Below, one piece after another: positions 9,095 to 15,757 of a stretch of DNA of 64,000 nt. The notes under the pieces were generated by a model, which had not been told where the DNA came from, searched no databases, and saw only the letters and a program-made list of their open reading frames with translations. How positions within the stretch are numbered: the first letter of the stretch is position 1; the number at the start of each line of letters is the position of its first letter. The translations under genes and the position numbers were made by a program. Origin of the DNA: Pedobacter sp. MC2016-05 (GTDB lineage: Bacteria > Bacteroidota > Bacteroidia > Sphingobacteriales > Sphingobacteriaceae); NCBI RefSeq assembly GCF_026239735.1, contig NZ_JAPIVT010000007.1, forward strand, positions 124,001 through 188,000. Reading direction: 5' to 3'.

Positions 9095-9712
9095 ATGATG
9101 TCAAAAATTTTATCTCAAGATCTTCAGTCGCAGTCGCTAAAAGAGTTTGTTCAGAAGGCTGTACTTAATTTATATGGAGCAATACCTTCAATAGGTTGTC
9201 CAGAATTAAGCCGATCGGATACAAACTCCCCACTTAATCAGTTCGTTAAACACCTAAGGATTTCTGGAGCCCAGGTATTTATCAATAATGATGACTATTT
9301 TTTCTCGAGGGCATTTGGCCCCATTTCTGAACGCTTAAAAGGAAAGACCAGAAGAGATATCCGAAAATCACTTGCATTCTTAAGGATAAGAACCTATACC
9401 AACTTCAATTTTCGTGTTGCTGCAGGTGTAGCTTCTCATGGTGCGTTGTTCATCACTAAGCCAGATATGATTCAACTCCAATTGCTAAACCAATGCCGTT
9501 TCGCAAAGCTGTTTATTTATGAAGAGGACATTTTATCTAACTTTCATCAAGCCGATTCGGTACTTACACAGAATAACCAAACCGATGGCTATTATGTTTC
9601 TGGCCCTAACAATCTGGCTTTTACGCCTGTCAATTTCGTTAGAAATATTAGTGGTTTGAGCGTTTATATCATCAGAAAAAAAGTTGTAGTAAAATCCAGG
9701 TCAGTGTTTTAA
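9095..9712 (+). CDS. Unrecognised protein, weakly LUD (LutC-like)-domain-like
   Basis: A 205-aa protein with no signal peptide or membrane segment, so probably cytoplasmic. I do not recognise it firmly. The second half has an order of elements like LutC/YkgG LUD domains: GVASHGALFI (about residues 112-121) resembles the glycine-containing hairpin of that family, and GYYVSGPNN (about 165-173) resembles its ISGPS segment, but the family's usual Thr-Ala-Asp-Ile following that motif is absent. Start could be ATG 9095 or 9098. It lies between the esterase and the pectin methylesterase on the same strand and may be co-regulated, yet a cytoplasmic LUD-like protein has no obvious role in pectin breakdown. 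Alternative: a lineage-specific hypothetical protein. Confidence 0.6.
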   Translation: MMSKILSQDLQSQSLKEFVQKAVLNLYGAIPSIGCPELSRSDTNSPLNQFVKHLRISGAQVFINNDDYFFSRAFGPISERLKGKTRRDIRKSLAFLRIRTYTNFNFRVAAGVASHGALFITKPDMIQLQLLNQCRFAKLFIYEEDILSNFHQADSVLTQNNQTDGYYVSGPNNLAFTPVNFVRNISGLSVYIIRKKVVVKSRSVF

Positions 9713-9764
9713 AAAAATCAACCAAAAAAATACCCTATCTGTTAGAGATAGACAAAATAGATAT

Positions 9765-10757
9765 ATGAGAAAATTTCAACTATTTCTTTTTTTATTGATA
9801 GTGCTAAGCCAGTCCGTTATCGCCAAGCAACCTGATATTAAATTCACGGTATCGCAGGATGGAAAAGGCGATTTTAAGACTATTCAAGAAGCCGTCAACG
9901 CTGTTCGCGATCACATGCAATTCAAGGTTTCAATCTTTGTCAAAGCGGGAACCTATCGCGAAAAACTGGTGATTCCTGCCTGGAAAAAGAATATCATGCT
10001 TATAGGAGAGGACAAGGAAAAAACAATTATCACCAATGGTGATTATACGGGGAAACCTTTTCCCAGCAAAGACTTTACTGGCAATCCAAAATACGGCACC
10101 TACACTTCATATACCGTACTGGTACAGGGAAATGATTGCAGTATAGAAAATATGACCATTGAAAATACGGCTGGTACGGTTGGACAGGCAGTAGCACTGA
10201 CCATTGAAGCCGATCGTTTTAGTGCCAAAGATTGCTCTATTTTGGGTCATCAGGATACGCTTTACACTTCCAAAGATGGGAGGTGTTATTTTGAAAACTG
10301 TTACATTGAGGGCACTACAGACTTTATTTTTGGTGAAGCTACAGCAGTGTTTTACAAGTGTATGATCAAAAGTCTGGCTAACTCTTATATCACGGCGGCA
10401 TCAACCACTAAAGAGCAGGCTTTCGGATACGTATTTTTGGAATGTCAGCTGATCGCCGCTCCAGGCGTTCAAAAAGTTTACCTCGGCCGTCCTTGGCGGC
10501 CATTTGCAAAAACCGTTTTCATCCGCTGTGATATGGGATCGCATATTGTTCCTGAAGGATGGCATGCCTGGCCTGGAGATCCGTTATTTCCAGATAAAGA
10601 TAAAACCGCATTTTATGCGGAGTACGGAAATGTTGGGCCAGGAGCTAAATCACAGGGAAGAGTGGCATGGTCAAAGCAGCTTTCTAAAAGAGAGGCAGGG
10701 TCTTACACAATCAAAAATATTTTAGGTAACTGGTTGCCAACTTTTAAATCTCTTTAA
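9765..10757 (+). CDS. Pectin methylesterase (carbohydrate esterase family 8)
   Basis: A 330-aa exported pectinesterase that would hydrolyse methyl esters of homogalacturonan, releasing methanol and exposing the chain to polygalacturonase. The signal peptide ends VIAK at about residue 21. The family motifs are all present in order: a GTYREK segment near 63, QAVAL with Gln141, HQDTLYT with Gln163 and Asp164 (acid/base), DFIFG with Asp186 (nucleophile), and LGRPW with Arg242 and Trp244. The fold is a right-handed parallel beta-helix. The next gene starts one base after its stop, so the two are almost certainly co-transcribed. The length is normal for secreted bacterial CE8 enzymes. I am confident in the family and activity. 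Confidence 0.96.
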   Translation: MRKFQLFLFLLIVLSQSVIAKQPDIKFTVSQDGKGDFKTIQEAVNAVRDHMQFKVSIFVKAGTYREKLVIPAWKKNIMLIGEDKEKTIITNGDYTGKPFPSKDFTGNPKYGTYTSYTVLVQGNDCSIENMTIENTAGTVGQAVALTIEADRFSAKDCSILGHQDTLYTSKDGRCYFENCYIEGTTDFIFGEATAVFYKCMIKSLANSYITAASTTKEQAFGYVFLECQLIAAPGVQKVYLGRPWRPFAKTVFIRCDMGSHIVPEGWHAWPGDPLFPDKDKTAFYAEYGNVGPGAKSQGRVAWSKQLSKREAGSYTIKNILGNWLPTFKSL

Positions 10758-10758
10758 A

Positions 10759-11682
10759 ATGTATTCGATAAAAATAGCTGCGTTTTTAGTTGCCTCCTGG
10801 TTAAGTTTTGCCAGTGCCCAGGAGTTCATCCCGCTATATGCCAAAGATAAAATTCCAAATTCGAAGGGTACCGATAGAAAGGACAGTATTGCTAATGAAC
10901 GGATATTTCGGGTAGCAAATCCTGGGATGTACTGTTATTTTCCTTCAAAGCAAGAAAATAAGGGGGCAGCGATAGTGATTTGCCCTGGAGGTGGTTACGA
11001 GCGGTTGGCCTATGTGATTAGCGGAATACAATTGGCCAAATGGTTCAATACCATGGGCATTTCGGCGTTTGTACTCAATTACCGTTTGCCCAATGATGCC
11101 GATTTAATAGAAAATGCGAAGGCACCGCTACAGGATGCACAACGGGCACTCAAGGTTGTTCGAAGCAATGCTTTAAAATGGGGAATCAAGCCCGACAAAA
11201 TCGGAATACAGGGTTCTTCGGCCGGAGGGCATCTGGCCAGTATGGCAGGAACCAGCCTAAACGATATATCGAAAATTGGTGATAGTTTAGATCAGGTATC
11301 GGCTCGGCCCAATTTCATGATTTTGGTGTCCCCGGTAATTGATATGGGAAAATACGCCCATAAAGGCAGCAAAAAGAACCTGCTCGGACCAGGAGCAGAT
11401 GCTACATTGGAAGCCAAATATTCTCCACAGTTACTGGTAACCAAAGAAACTCCATCCAGCTTTATTGCTGTCGCATTTAACGATCAGGCCGTAGATCCAC
11501 ACAATAGCCTGTTATTTTATCAGGCTCTGCTCGAACACCAGGTACCGAGCAGTCTACATGTGTTTCCACAAGGGGCACATGCTATCGCTTTGAGAAACAA
11601 CCCGGGAAGTGCAGAACTATGGATAGCACTTTGCGAGAAATGGATGTATGAAATGGATATCATTCCGATAGTACTAAAATAA
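10759..11682 (+). CDS. Secreted alpha/beta hydrolase (acetyl esterase type)
   Basis: A 307-aa exported hydrolase. The signal peptide ends ASAQ at about residue 20. The oxyanion segment CPGGGYERLAY is at about 73-83, the elbow GSSAGG puts the nucleophile Ser at about 154, and GAHAIALR carries the likely catalytic His at about 274. The protein belongs to the group often annotated as esterase or endo-xylanase-like next to plant polysaccharide enzymes; it has no glycosidase domain. It starts one base after the pectin methylesterase stop and 42 bp before the GH28 gene, which suggests removal of acetyl groups from pectin in concert with them. The true substrate could equally be another acetylated hemicellulose. 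Confidence 0.87.
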   Translation: MYSIKIAAFLVASWLSFASAQEFIPLYAKDKIPNSKGTDRKDSIANERIFRVANPGMYCYFPSKQENKGAAIVICPGGGYERLAYVISGIQLAKWFNTMGISAFVLNYRLPNDADLIENAKAPLQDAQRALKVVRSNALKWGIKPDKIGIQGSSAGGHLASMAGTSLNDISKIGDSLDQVSARPNFMILVSPVIDMGKYAHKGSKKNLLGPGADATLEAKYSPQLLVTKETPSSFIAVAFNDQAVDPHNSLLFYQALLEHQVPSSLHVFPQGAHAIALRNNPGSAELWIALCEKWMYEMDIIPIVLK

Positions 11683-11724
11683 AATAACAGAAATTTTCGA
11701 TTAAAAACATAAGCACATTTAACT

Positions 11725-13368
11725 ATGAAATCAAGGATATTATTGCTCACATTATTGAACCTTACCTGTTCGGCATTCGCTCAAAATAAAACAAGCTCGT
11801 TTTCCTGGGAAAATCTACCAAAGATCAGCAGACCAACATTTAAGGCTGATACCCTTTCAATTGCAAAATTGGGCGCTAAAAGCGATGGTATATTTTTAAA
11901 CACCGAAATCATCAATGCTGCGATTGCAAAATGCAGTAAGAATGGAGGCGGCACTGTGTTAATACCTCAAGGTATCTGGCTTACAGGTCCGTTATATTTG
12001 AAAAGCAATGTTGAGCTGCACCTGGATAGAGGGGCAAATTTGATTTTTAGTAAAGACAAATCATTGTATAAGCTGATAGAGGGAGATTATGAGGGGAAAC
12101 CGGCTGCCAGAAATGAATCACCGATTAACGGAAATGATCTGGTAAATGTGGCCATCACCGGGAATGGCATTATTGATGCAAACGGAGATGTATGGCGTGC
12201 TGTAGGGCAATCGCAACTTACAGCTTCACAGTGGTCTGCGAAAGTGGCCTCCGGTGGGGTGTTGAGTGATGACAAAAAGACCTGGTATCCAAGCGAGCAA
12301 TTTAAAAAGACACATTTAGAAGGTAAAAGCATGCTGCTTCAGGCTGGTAAACCGCTGGAATCTTTCAATGATATGAAAGATTATCTGCGCCCCAATCTGT
12401 TGGTGCTTAAAAACTGTAAAAAGATATTGCTGGCTGGAGTTACTTTTCAGAATTCTCCGGCCTGGTGCATTCACCCGCTTTTGTGTGAGGATCTGACTGT
12501 CGAAAATGTGACGATCAAAAATCCTCACTATGCACAAAATGGCGACGGCATCGACATAGAATCCTGTACACGGTTTCTGGTTGAGAACTGTGTATTGGAT
12601 GTTGGAGATGATGCCATTTGTATCAAATCGGGGAAAGATGAAGAAGGTAGAAAGAGGGGAGTAGCCTGTGCCGAAGGGGTAATCCGTGGAAATACGGTTT
12701 ATAGCGGACATGGAGCGGTGGTAATAGGAAGCGAGATGAGTGGTGGTGCAAGAGATATCTTTATAGAAAACTGCACTTTTATCGGTACAGACAAAGGCCT
12801 ACGCTTTAAATCGACCCGTGGAAGAGGTGGTGTGGTGGAGCGAATTTATGCCAGAAACATCACGATGAAAGATATTCATCAGGAGGCGATTTTCTTCGAC
12901 ATGTTCTATTTTGTAAAATTTGCAACAGATGGTAAGCGTAACGATTCTCCGATAGTTAACGAGGGTACACCAGTTTTCAAAAATATGTTATTTGAAAATA
13001 TTACCTGCCAGGGAGCCAAGGTTGCGGTATTTATCCGGGGGTTATCTGAAATGCCTGTTCAGAATATCGCCATACTCAACTCGAATTTAGTAGCCGAAAA
13101 AGGCATCGAACTTACAGATGCATCCGGAATTCGTTTCGATAATGTTGGTGTGTTTACGCAGAATAAAGCACCATTGATATCTGTTGCAGGGGTTAGGAAC
13201 GTTCATCTGAACAAGTTAAAGTTTTCTACAGGAACACCGCTGCTACTGTCAATTGATGGAGATAAAAATAGGGATATTGTGATTACCAATACAGATTTGA
13301 AGAAGGCAAATAAAAACCTGGAACTAAAAAACGGCGCTTCAGAAAAAGAAGTCACGCTGAGCAAATAA
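11725..13368 (+). CDS. Polygalacturonase-like glycoside hydrolase family 28 protein
   Basis: A 547-aa exported beta-helix enzyme. The signal peptide ends AFAQ at about residue 19. All four GH28 signatures are present: NGDGIDIES with Asp274 (and Asp277), GDDAICIKSG with Asp295/Asp296, GHGAVVIGSE with His329, and RFKSTRG with Arg360/Lys362, the last being the variant of RIK common in Bacteroidota. It should hydrolyse alpha-1,4-galacturonide linkages in de-esterified pectin, probably exo-acting given a long insertion at about 150-210, but that is inference. Last gene of the pectin run; a long hairpin follows before the convergent LysR gene. Confidence 0.95.
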   Translation: MKSRILLLTLLNLTCSAFAQNKTSSFSWENLPKISRPTFKADTLSIAKLGAKSDGIFLNTEIINAAIAKCSKNGGGTVLIPQGIWLTGPLYLKSNVELHLDRGANLIFSKDKSLYKLIEGDYEGKPAARNESPINGNDLVNVAITGNGIIDANGDVWRAVGQSQLTASQWSAKVASGGVLSDDKKTWYPSEQFKKTHLEGKSMLLQAGKPLESFNDMKDYLRPNLLVLKNCKKILLAGVTFQNSPAWCIHPLLCEDLTVENVTIKNPHYAQNGDGIDIESCTRFLVENCVLDVGDDAICIKSGKDEEGRKRGVACAEGVIRGNTVYSGHGAVVIGSEMSGGARDIFIENCTFIGTDKGLRFKSTRGRGGVVERIYARNITMKDIHQEAIFFDMFYFVKFATDGKRNDSPIVNEGTPVFKNMLFENITCQGAKVAVFIRGLSEMPVQNIAILNSNLVAEKGIELTDASGIRFDNVGVFTQNKAPLISVAGVRNVHLNKLKFSTGTPLLLSIDGDKNRDIVITNTDLKKANKNLELKNGASEKEVTLSK

Positions 13369-13415
13369 TCTTCTAATGACAACTAGCGAAACTCATTATT
13401 TTTCGGAATAAAAGC

Positions 13416-13457
13416 GACTGCTTTTGAGTATTAACTTAGTTAAACTCAATGGCAGTC
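13416..13457. terminator. Long hairpin between convergent GH28 and LysR genes
   Basis: The stem pairs GACTGC, TTGAGT and TTAACT (13416-13436) with AGTTAA, ACTCAA and GCAGTC (13438-13457), closed by a single-base loop, with one TT/TG internal loop and one bulged A. It occupies the gap between two convergent genes, so it is a good candidate bidirectional terminator although the T-tract is poor. Confidence 0.55.
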
Positions 13458-13459
13458 GA

Positions 13460-14320
13460 TTACAAAATTAACTTCAATACATTGGAAAGAATCGGATTAT
13501 GATCATCGGCTCGCCAATTAAGATACAGGTCAGTTTGGAAGGGAAGCTTAATAAATCGCAAACCCGGACTTTCATGATACGAGTAAGAATCTGGCAAAAC
13601 GGCTATTCCCAAACCCTTGCGAACTAAGGCAATGATAGTTGAACCGAATTCAGAATAGAGATAAACCTCAGGTACAAAATCAAATGAGTTAAATAGCTGT
13701 TGGATAATGTAACCATAACTACTTCCTTCATCTATAGTTGGTAAGATAAATTTTTGTTTCTCAAGTGTTTCCTTTGTTAAATTTTCAAAGGTTTGGTAGG
13801 GATGATTTTCTGGTATCACCAAGGCTAAATAATCGGTATAGATTTTCTTAGATTTAATGCCAGGTACGGTATTGATATCTCTGGTTATCGCCAAATCAAT
13901 CTTATAGTTCCTCAAAAACTCCTGTTGGTTTTCATACAATATCTGAACAAGCTCAACCTGTAATTTGGGGTATTCGGTAGAAATATTCGCCAAAATATCA
14001 GGCATGATAGAAGCGGAAATAGAATCGGGGTGCGCAATTTTTATGGTACCACTTTCTCCAAGATGGATCTGCTTTGCCAATTGATGGATATACTCAACTT
14101 CGCTCAACTGCACTTCCCATTTATCTTTTAAAAACTTGCCGGCCGGCGTTAGTTTTACATTCCTTTTGTTACGCTCAAATAGTAAAAGCCCTAACTCATT
14201 TTCCAACGATTGAATTTGGCGGGTTAAAGCAGATTGCGTGATGTTCATTTCTGCTGCCGTATTCCAATAATGGAGCTTGCCCGCAAGTGCTAAAAAGTAT
14301 TTGATTTGCTGGATGTTCAT
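13460..14320 (-). CDS. LysR family transcriptional regulator
   Basis: A 286-aa LysR-type regulator. The winged helix-turn-helix is at residues 1-60 (MNIQQIKYFLALAGKLHYW, then ITQSALTRQIQSLENELG) followed by a linker helix and an effector-binding domain from about 90 (GTIKIAHPDSISASIMPDIL) to the end. It is divergent from the GNAT gene with 72 bp between starts, the classic arrangement for a LysR regulator controlling its neighbour. A long inverted repeat lies in that gap. The inducer cannot be read from the sequence. No sign that it controls the pectin genes, from which it is separated by a convergent hairpin. Confidence 0.93.
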   Translation of the reverse strand: MNIQQIKYFLALAGKLHYWNTAAEMNITQSALTRQIQSLENELGLLLFERNKRNVKLTPAGKFLKDKWEVQLSEVEYIHQLAKQIHLGESGTIKIAHPDSISASIMPDILANISTEYPKLQVELVQILYENQQEFLRNYKIDLAITRDINTVPGIKSKKIYTDYLALVIPENHPYQTFENLTKETLEKQKFILPTIDEGSSYGYIIQQLFNSFDFVPEVYLYSEFGSTIIALVRKGLGIAVLPDSYSYHESPGLRFIKLPFQTDLYLNWRADDHNPILSNVLKLIL

Positions 14321-14321
14321 T

Positions 14322-14369
14322 AATGCAATTTAATCATTAATAATTGAGCAAATAGCATTTTATTGCATT
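14322..14369. promoter_or_regulatory. Inverted repeat in the LysR/GNAT divergent promoter
   Basis: AATGCAAT (14322-14329) and ATTGCATT (14362-14369) are exact inverted repeats separated by 32 bp in the space between the divergent LysR and GNAT starts. Such paired half-sites suit binding by a LysR tetramer. The distance between centres (40 bp, about four helical turns) supports this. Evidence is positional only. Confidence 0.35.
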
Positions 14370-14392
14370 TGTTGAATATGTAAATTTGGAAT

Positions 14393-14926
14393 ATGGAAAA
14401 CATAGAAATACTTCCGGTTGAAGCTAAAGATGTGCTGCATCTTCAGGATATCAGCAAACTGACTTTCTCTCAAACATTTTCAGCTATTAATTCCGAAAAA
14501 AATATGGCCAAATATCTGGAGGAGAGCTTTTCTATTGATCAGCTGAATGAAGAATTGAACAATGAGTCATCACTATTTTATTTTGCAAAGTTGAATGATG
14601 AGGTGATCGGCTATATGAAACTAAATACAGCTGAAGCGCAAAAAGAGAACCAAAATGACAACGCACTTGAGATAGAAAGAATTTATGTATTGCAGGAATT
14701 TCACGGCAAGAAGGTCGGCCAATTGCTTTATCTCCACGCTATTAAAGTAGCCGGGGAAATGAGTGCAGATTATGTTTGGTTAGGTGTATGGGAGAAAAAT
14801 TTTAGGGCGATTGCCTTCTATAAAAAAAATGGATTTGTAGCATTTGATCAACATGTATTTATATTGGGCGATGACAGGCAGATCGACATTTTAATGAAAC
14901 TAACATTAGCTCAGCGGAATGAATAA
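14393..14926 (+). CDS. GNAT family N-acetyltransferase
   Basis: A 177-aa acetyltransferase of the RimI-like GNAT type. The acetyl-CoA binding signature appears as LEIERIYVLQEFHGKKVGQL (about residues 92-111), where the family's Q/R-x-x-G-x-G/A loop reads FHGKKVGQLL, followed by WLGVWEKNFRAIAFYKKNGF (about 129-148), the usual beta5-alpha4 motif. There is no signal peptide. It would transfer acetyl from acetyl-CoA to a small amine or a protein N-terminus; the acceptor is unknown. It is divergent from the LysR regulator, which probably controls it. ATG at 14393 is chosen because the family fold starts directly after it. Confidence 0.9.
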   Translation: MENIEILPVEAKDVLHLQDISKLTFSQTFSAINSEKNMAKYLEESFSIDQLNEELNNESSLFYFAKLNDEVIGYMKLNTAEAQKENQNDNALEIERIYVLQEFHGKKVGQLLYLHAIKVAGEMSADYVWLGVWEKNFRAIAFYKKNGFVAFDQHVFILGDDRQIDILMKLTLAQRNE

Positions 14927-15106
14927 AGTTTTGCCGGTGAGATTTTGATGTGCTAACGTTGGTGTTGGAGTTTAAAACTATGGAAATCTTGTTTAGTTCT
15001 AATGTCTTTTAAAACAATGGATGGTCAATTTTTTAATTGCCGCTAATTACTCATTGAATTATATCGTAGATTTGACCACACATTTGGACCTACCAAGACT
15101 AGAAAT

Positions 15107-15673
15107 ATGAGCGTACTCTTTATAAAAAATATGGTTTGCAATCGCTGCATTATGGTGGTTCAAAGTGAAATGGATAAGCTTGGATTAGCCGTAGAACATA
15201 TAAAACTGGGAGAAGTTACGCTTGAAAAAGAGCCAACTGTTAGTGAAAGAACTGCTTTGGAAGGTGCGCTAGTACCATTAGGTTTTCAGCTGATAGACGA
15301 TAAAAAAAGCAGAATCATAGAACAAATCAAAAATGTAATCATTGAGTTGGTACATCATCAGGATAATGATGCTAAAACCAATTTGTCGGATGTTTTAAGT
15401 GAGAAACTGCACCACGATTACAATTACCTTTCTAACTTATTTTCGGAGGTGGAAAGTACCACAATCGAAAAATATTTTATCGCACAGAAAATTGAAAAGG
15501 TAAAAGAACTATTGGTTTATGATGAGCTGTCATTGAGCGAAATTGCTTTCCGACTGAACTATTCAAGCGTAGCTTATTTAAGTAACCAATTCAAAAAAGT
15601 AACGGGATTAACGCCAAGTCATTTCAAACAAATAAAAGAAGAGAAACGGAAACCATTAGACCAGGTGTGGTAA
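15107..15673 (+). CDS. AraC-type regulator with N-terminal HMA-like metal-binding domain
   Basis: A 188-aa one-component regulator. Residues 1-70 read as an HMA-like beta-alpha-beta fold with a CNRC metal motif (Cys11, Cys14); residues 85-180 form an AraC helix-turn-helix pair (LSEIAFRLNYSSVAYLSNQF, then KKVTGLTPSHF). HMA domains bind Cu(I) through CxxC, so this fusion looks like a metal sensor joined directly to its DNA-binding domain. The copA gene begins 84 bp downstream and the shared copper box of its promoter starts on this gene's stop codon. It is the best candidate for the factor that reads the three shared boxes at 15671, 18181 and 20310. That regulatory role is inference. Confidence 0.88.
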   Translation: MSVLFIKNMVCNRCIMVVQSEMDKLGLAVEHIKLGEVTLEKEPTVSERTALEGALVPLGFQLIDDKKSRIIEQIKNVIIELVHHQDNDAKTNLSDVLSEKLHHDYNYLSNLFSEVESTTIEKYFIAQKIEKVKELLVYDELSLSEIAFRLNYSSVAYLSNQFKKVTGLTPSHFKQIKEEKRKPLDQVW

Positions 15674-15735
15674 ATCTTACAAATCAATTCCATAATTCCA
15701 CAATAACTATTCTCCATATTGTTGCCAATTTTGTA
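15671..15735 (+). promoter_or_regulatory. Shared copper-module promoter box 1 (copA)
   Basis: Three elements: TAAATCTTACAAAT (15671-15684), ACAA (15700-15703) and CAATTTTGTA (15726-15735), separated by exactly 15 and 22 bp. The same elements with the same two spacings occur at 18181 and 20310. The last element resembles the Bacteroidota -7 box (TAnnTTTG) with one change and lies 22 bp before the copA ATG, so the first two probably bind an activator. The box begins on the stop codon of the AraC gene. Confidence 0.65.
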
Positions 15736-15757
15736 TTGTAAATAAAGCAATAGAATT

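Noticed and set aside
9735..9751. CTATCT-GTTAG-AGATAG hairpin before the pectin methylesterase gene
   Set aside because: A short AT-rich stem close to the start; too weak to distinguish from chance.
14381..14388. TAAATTTG as a Bacteroidota -7 box for the GNAT gene
   Set aside because: It is only four bases before the ATG and no -33 element lies at the right distance; a leaderless start cannot be supported from sequence alone.
15067..15074. TAGATTTG as the promoter -7 box of the AraC regulator gene
   Set aside because: Matches TAnnTTTG but no TTG lies at a suitable distance upstream, and the pattern is frequent in this DNA.
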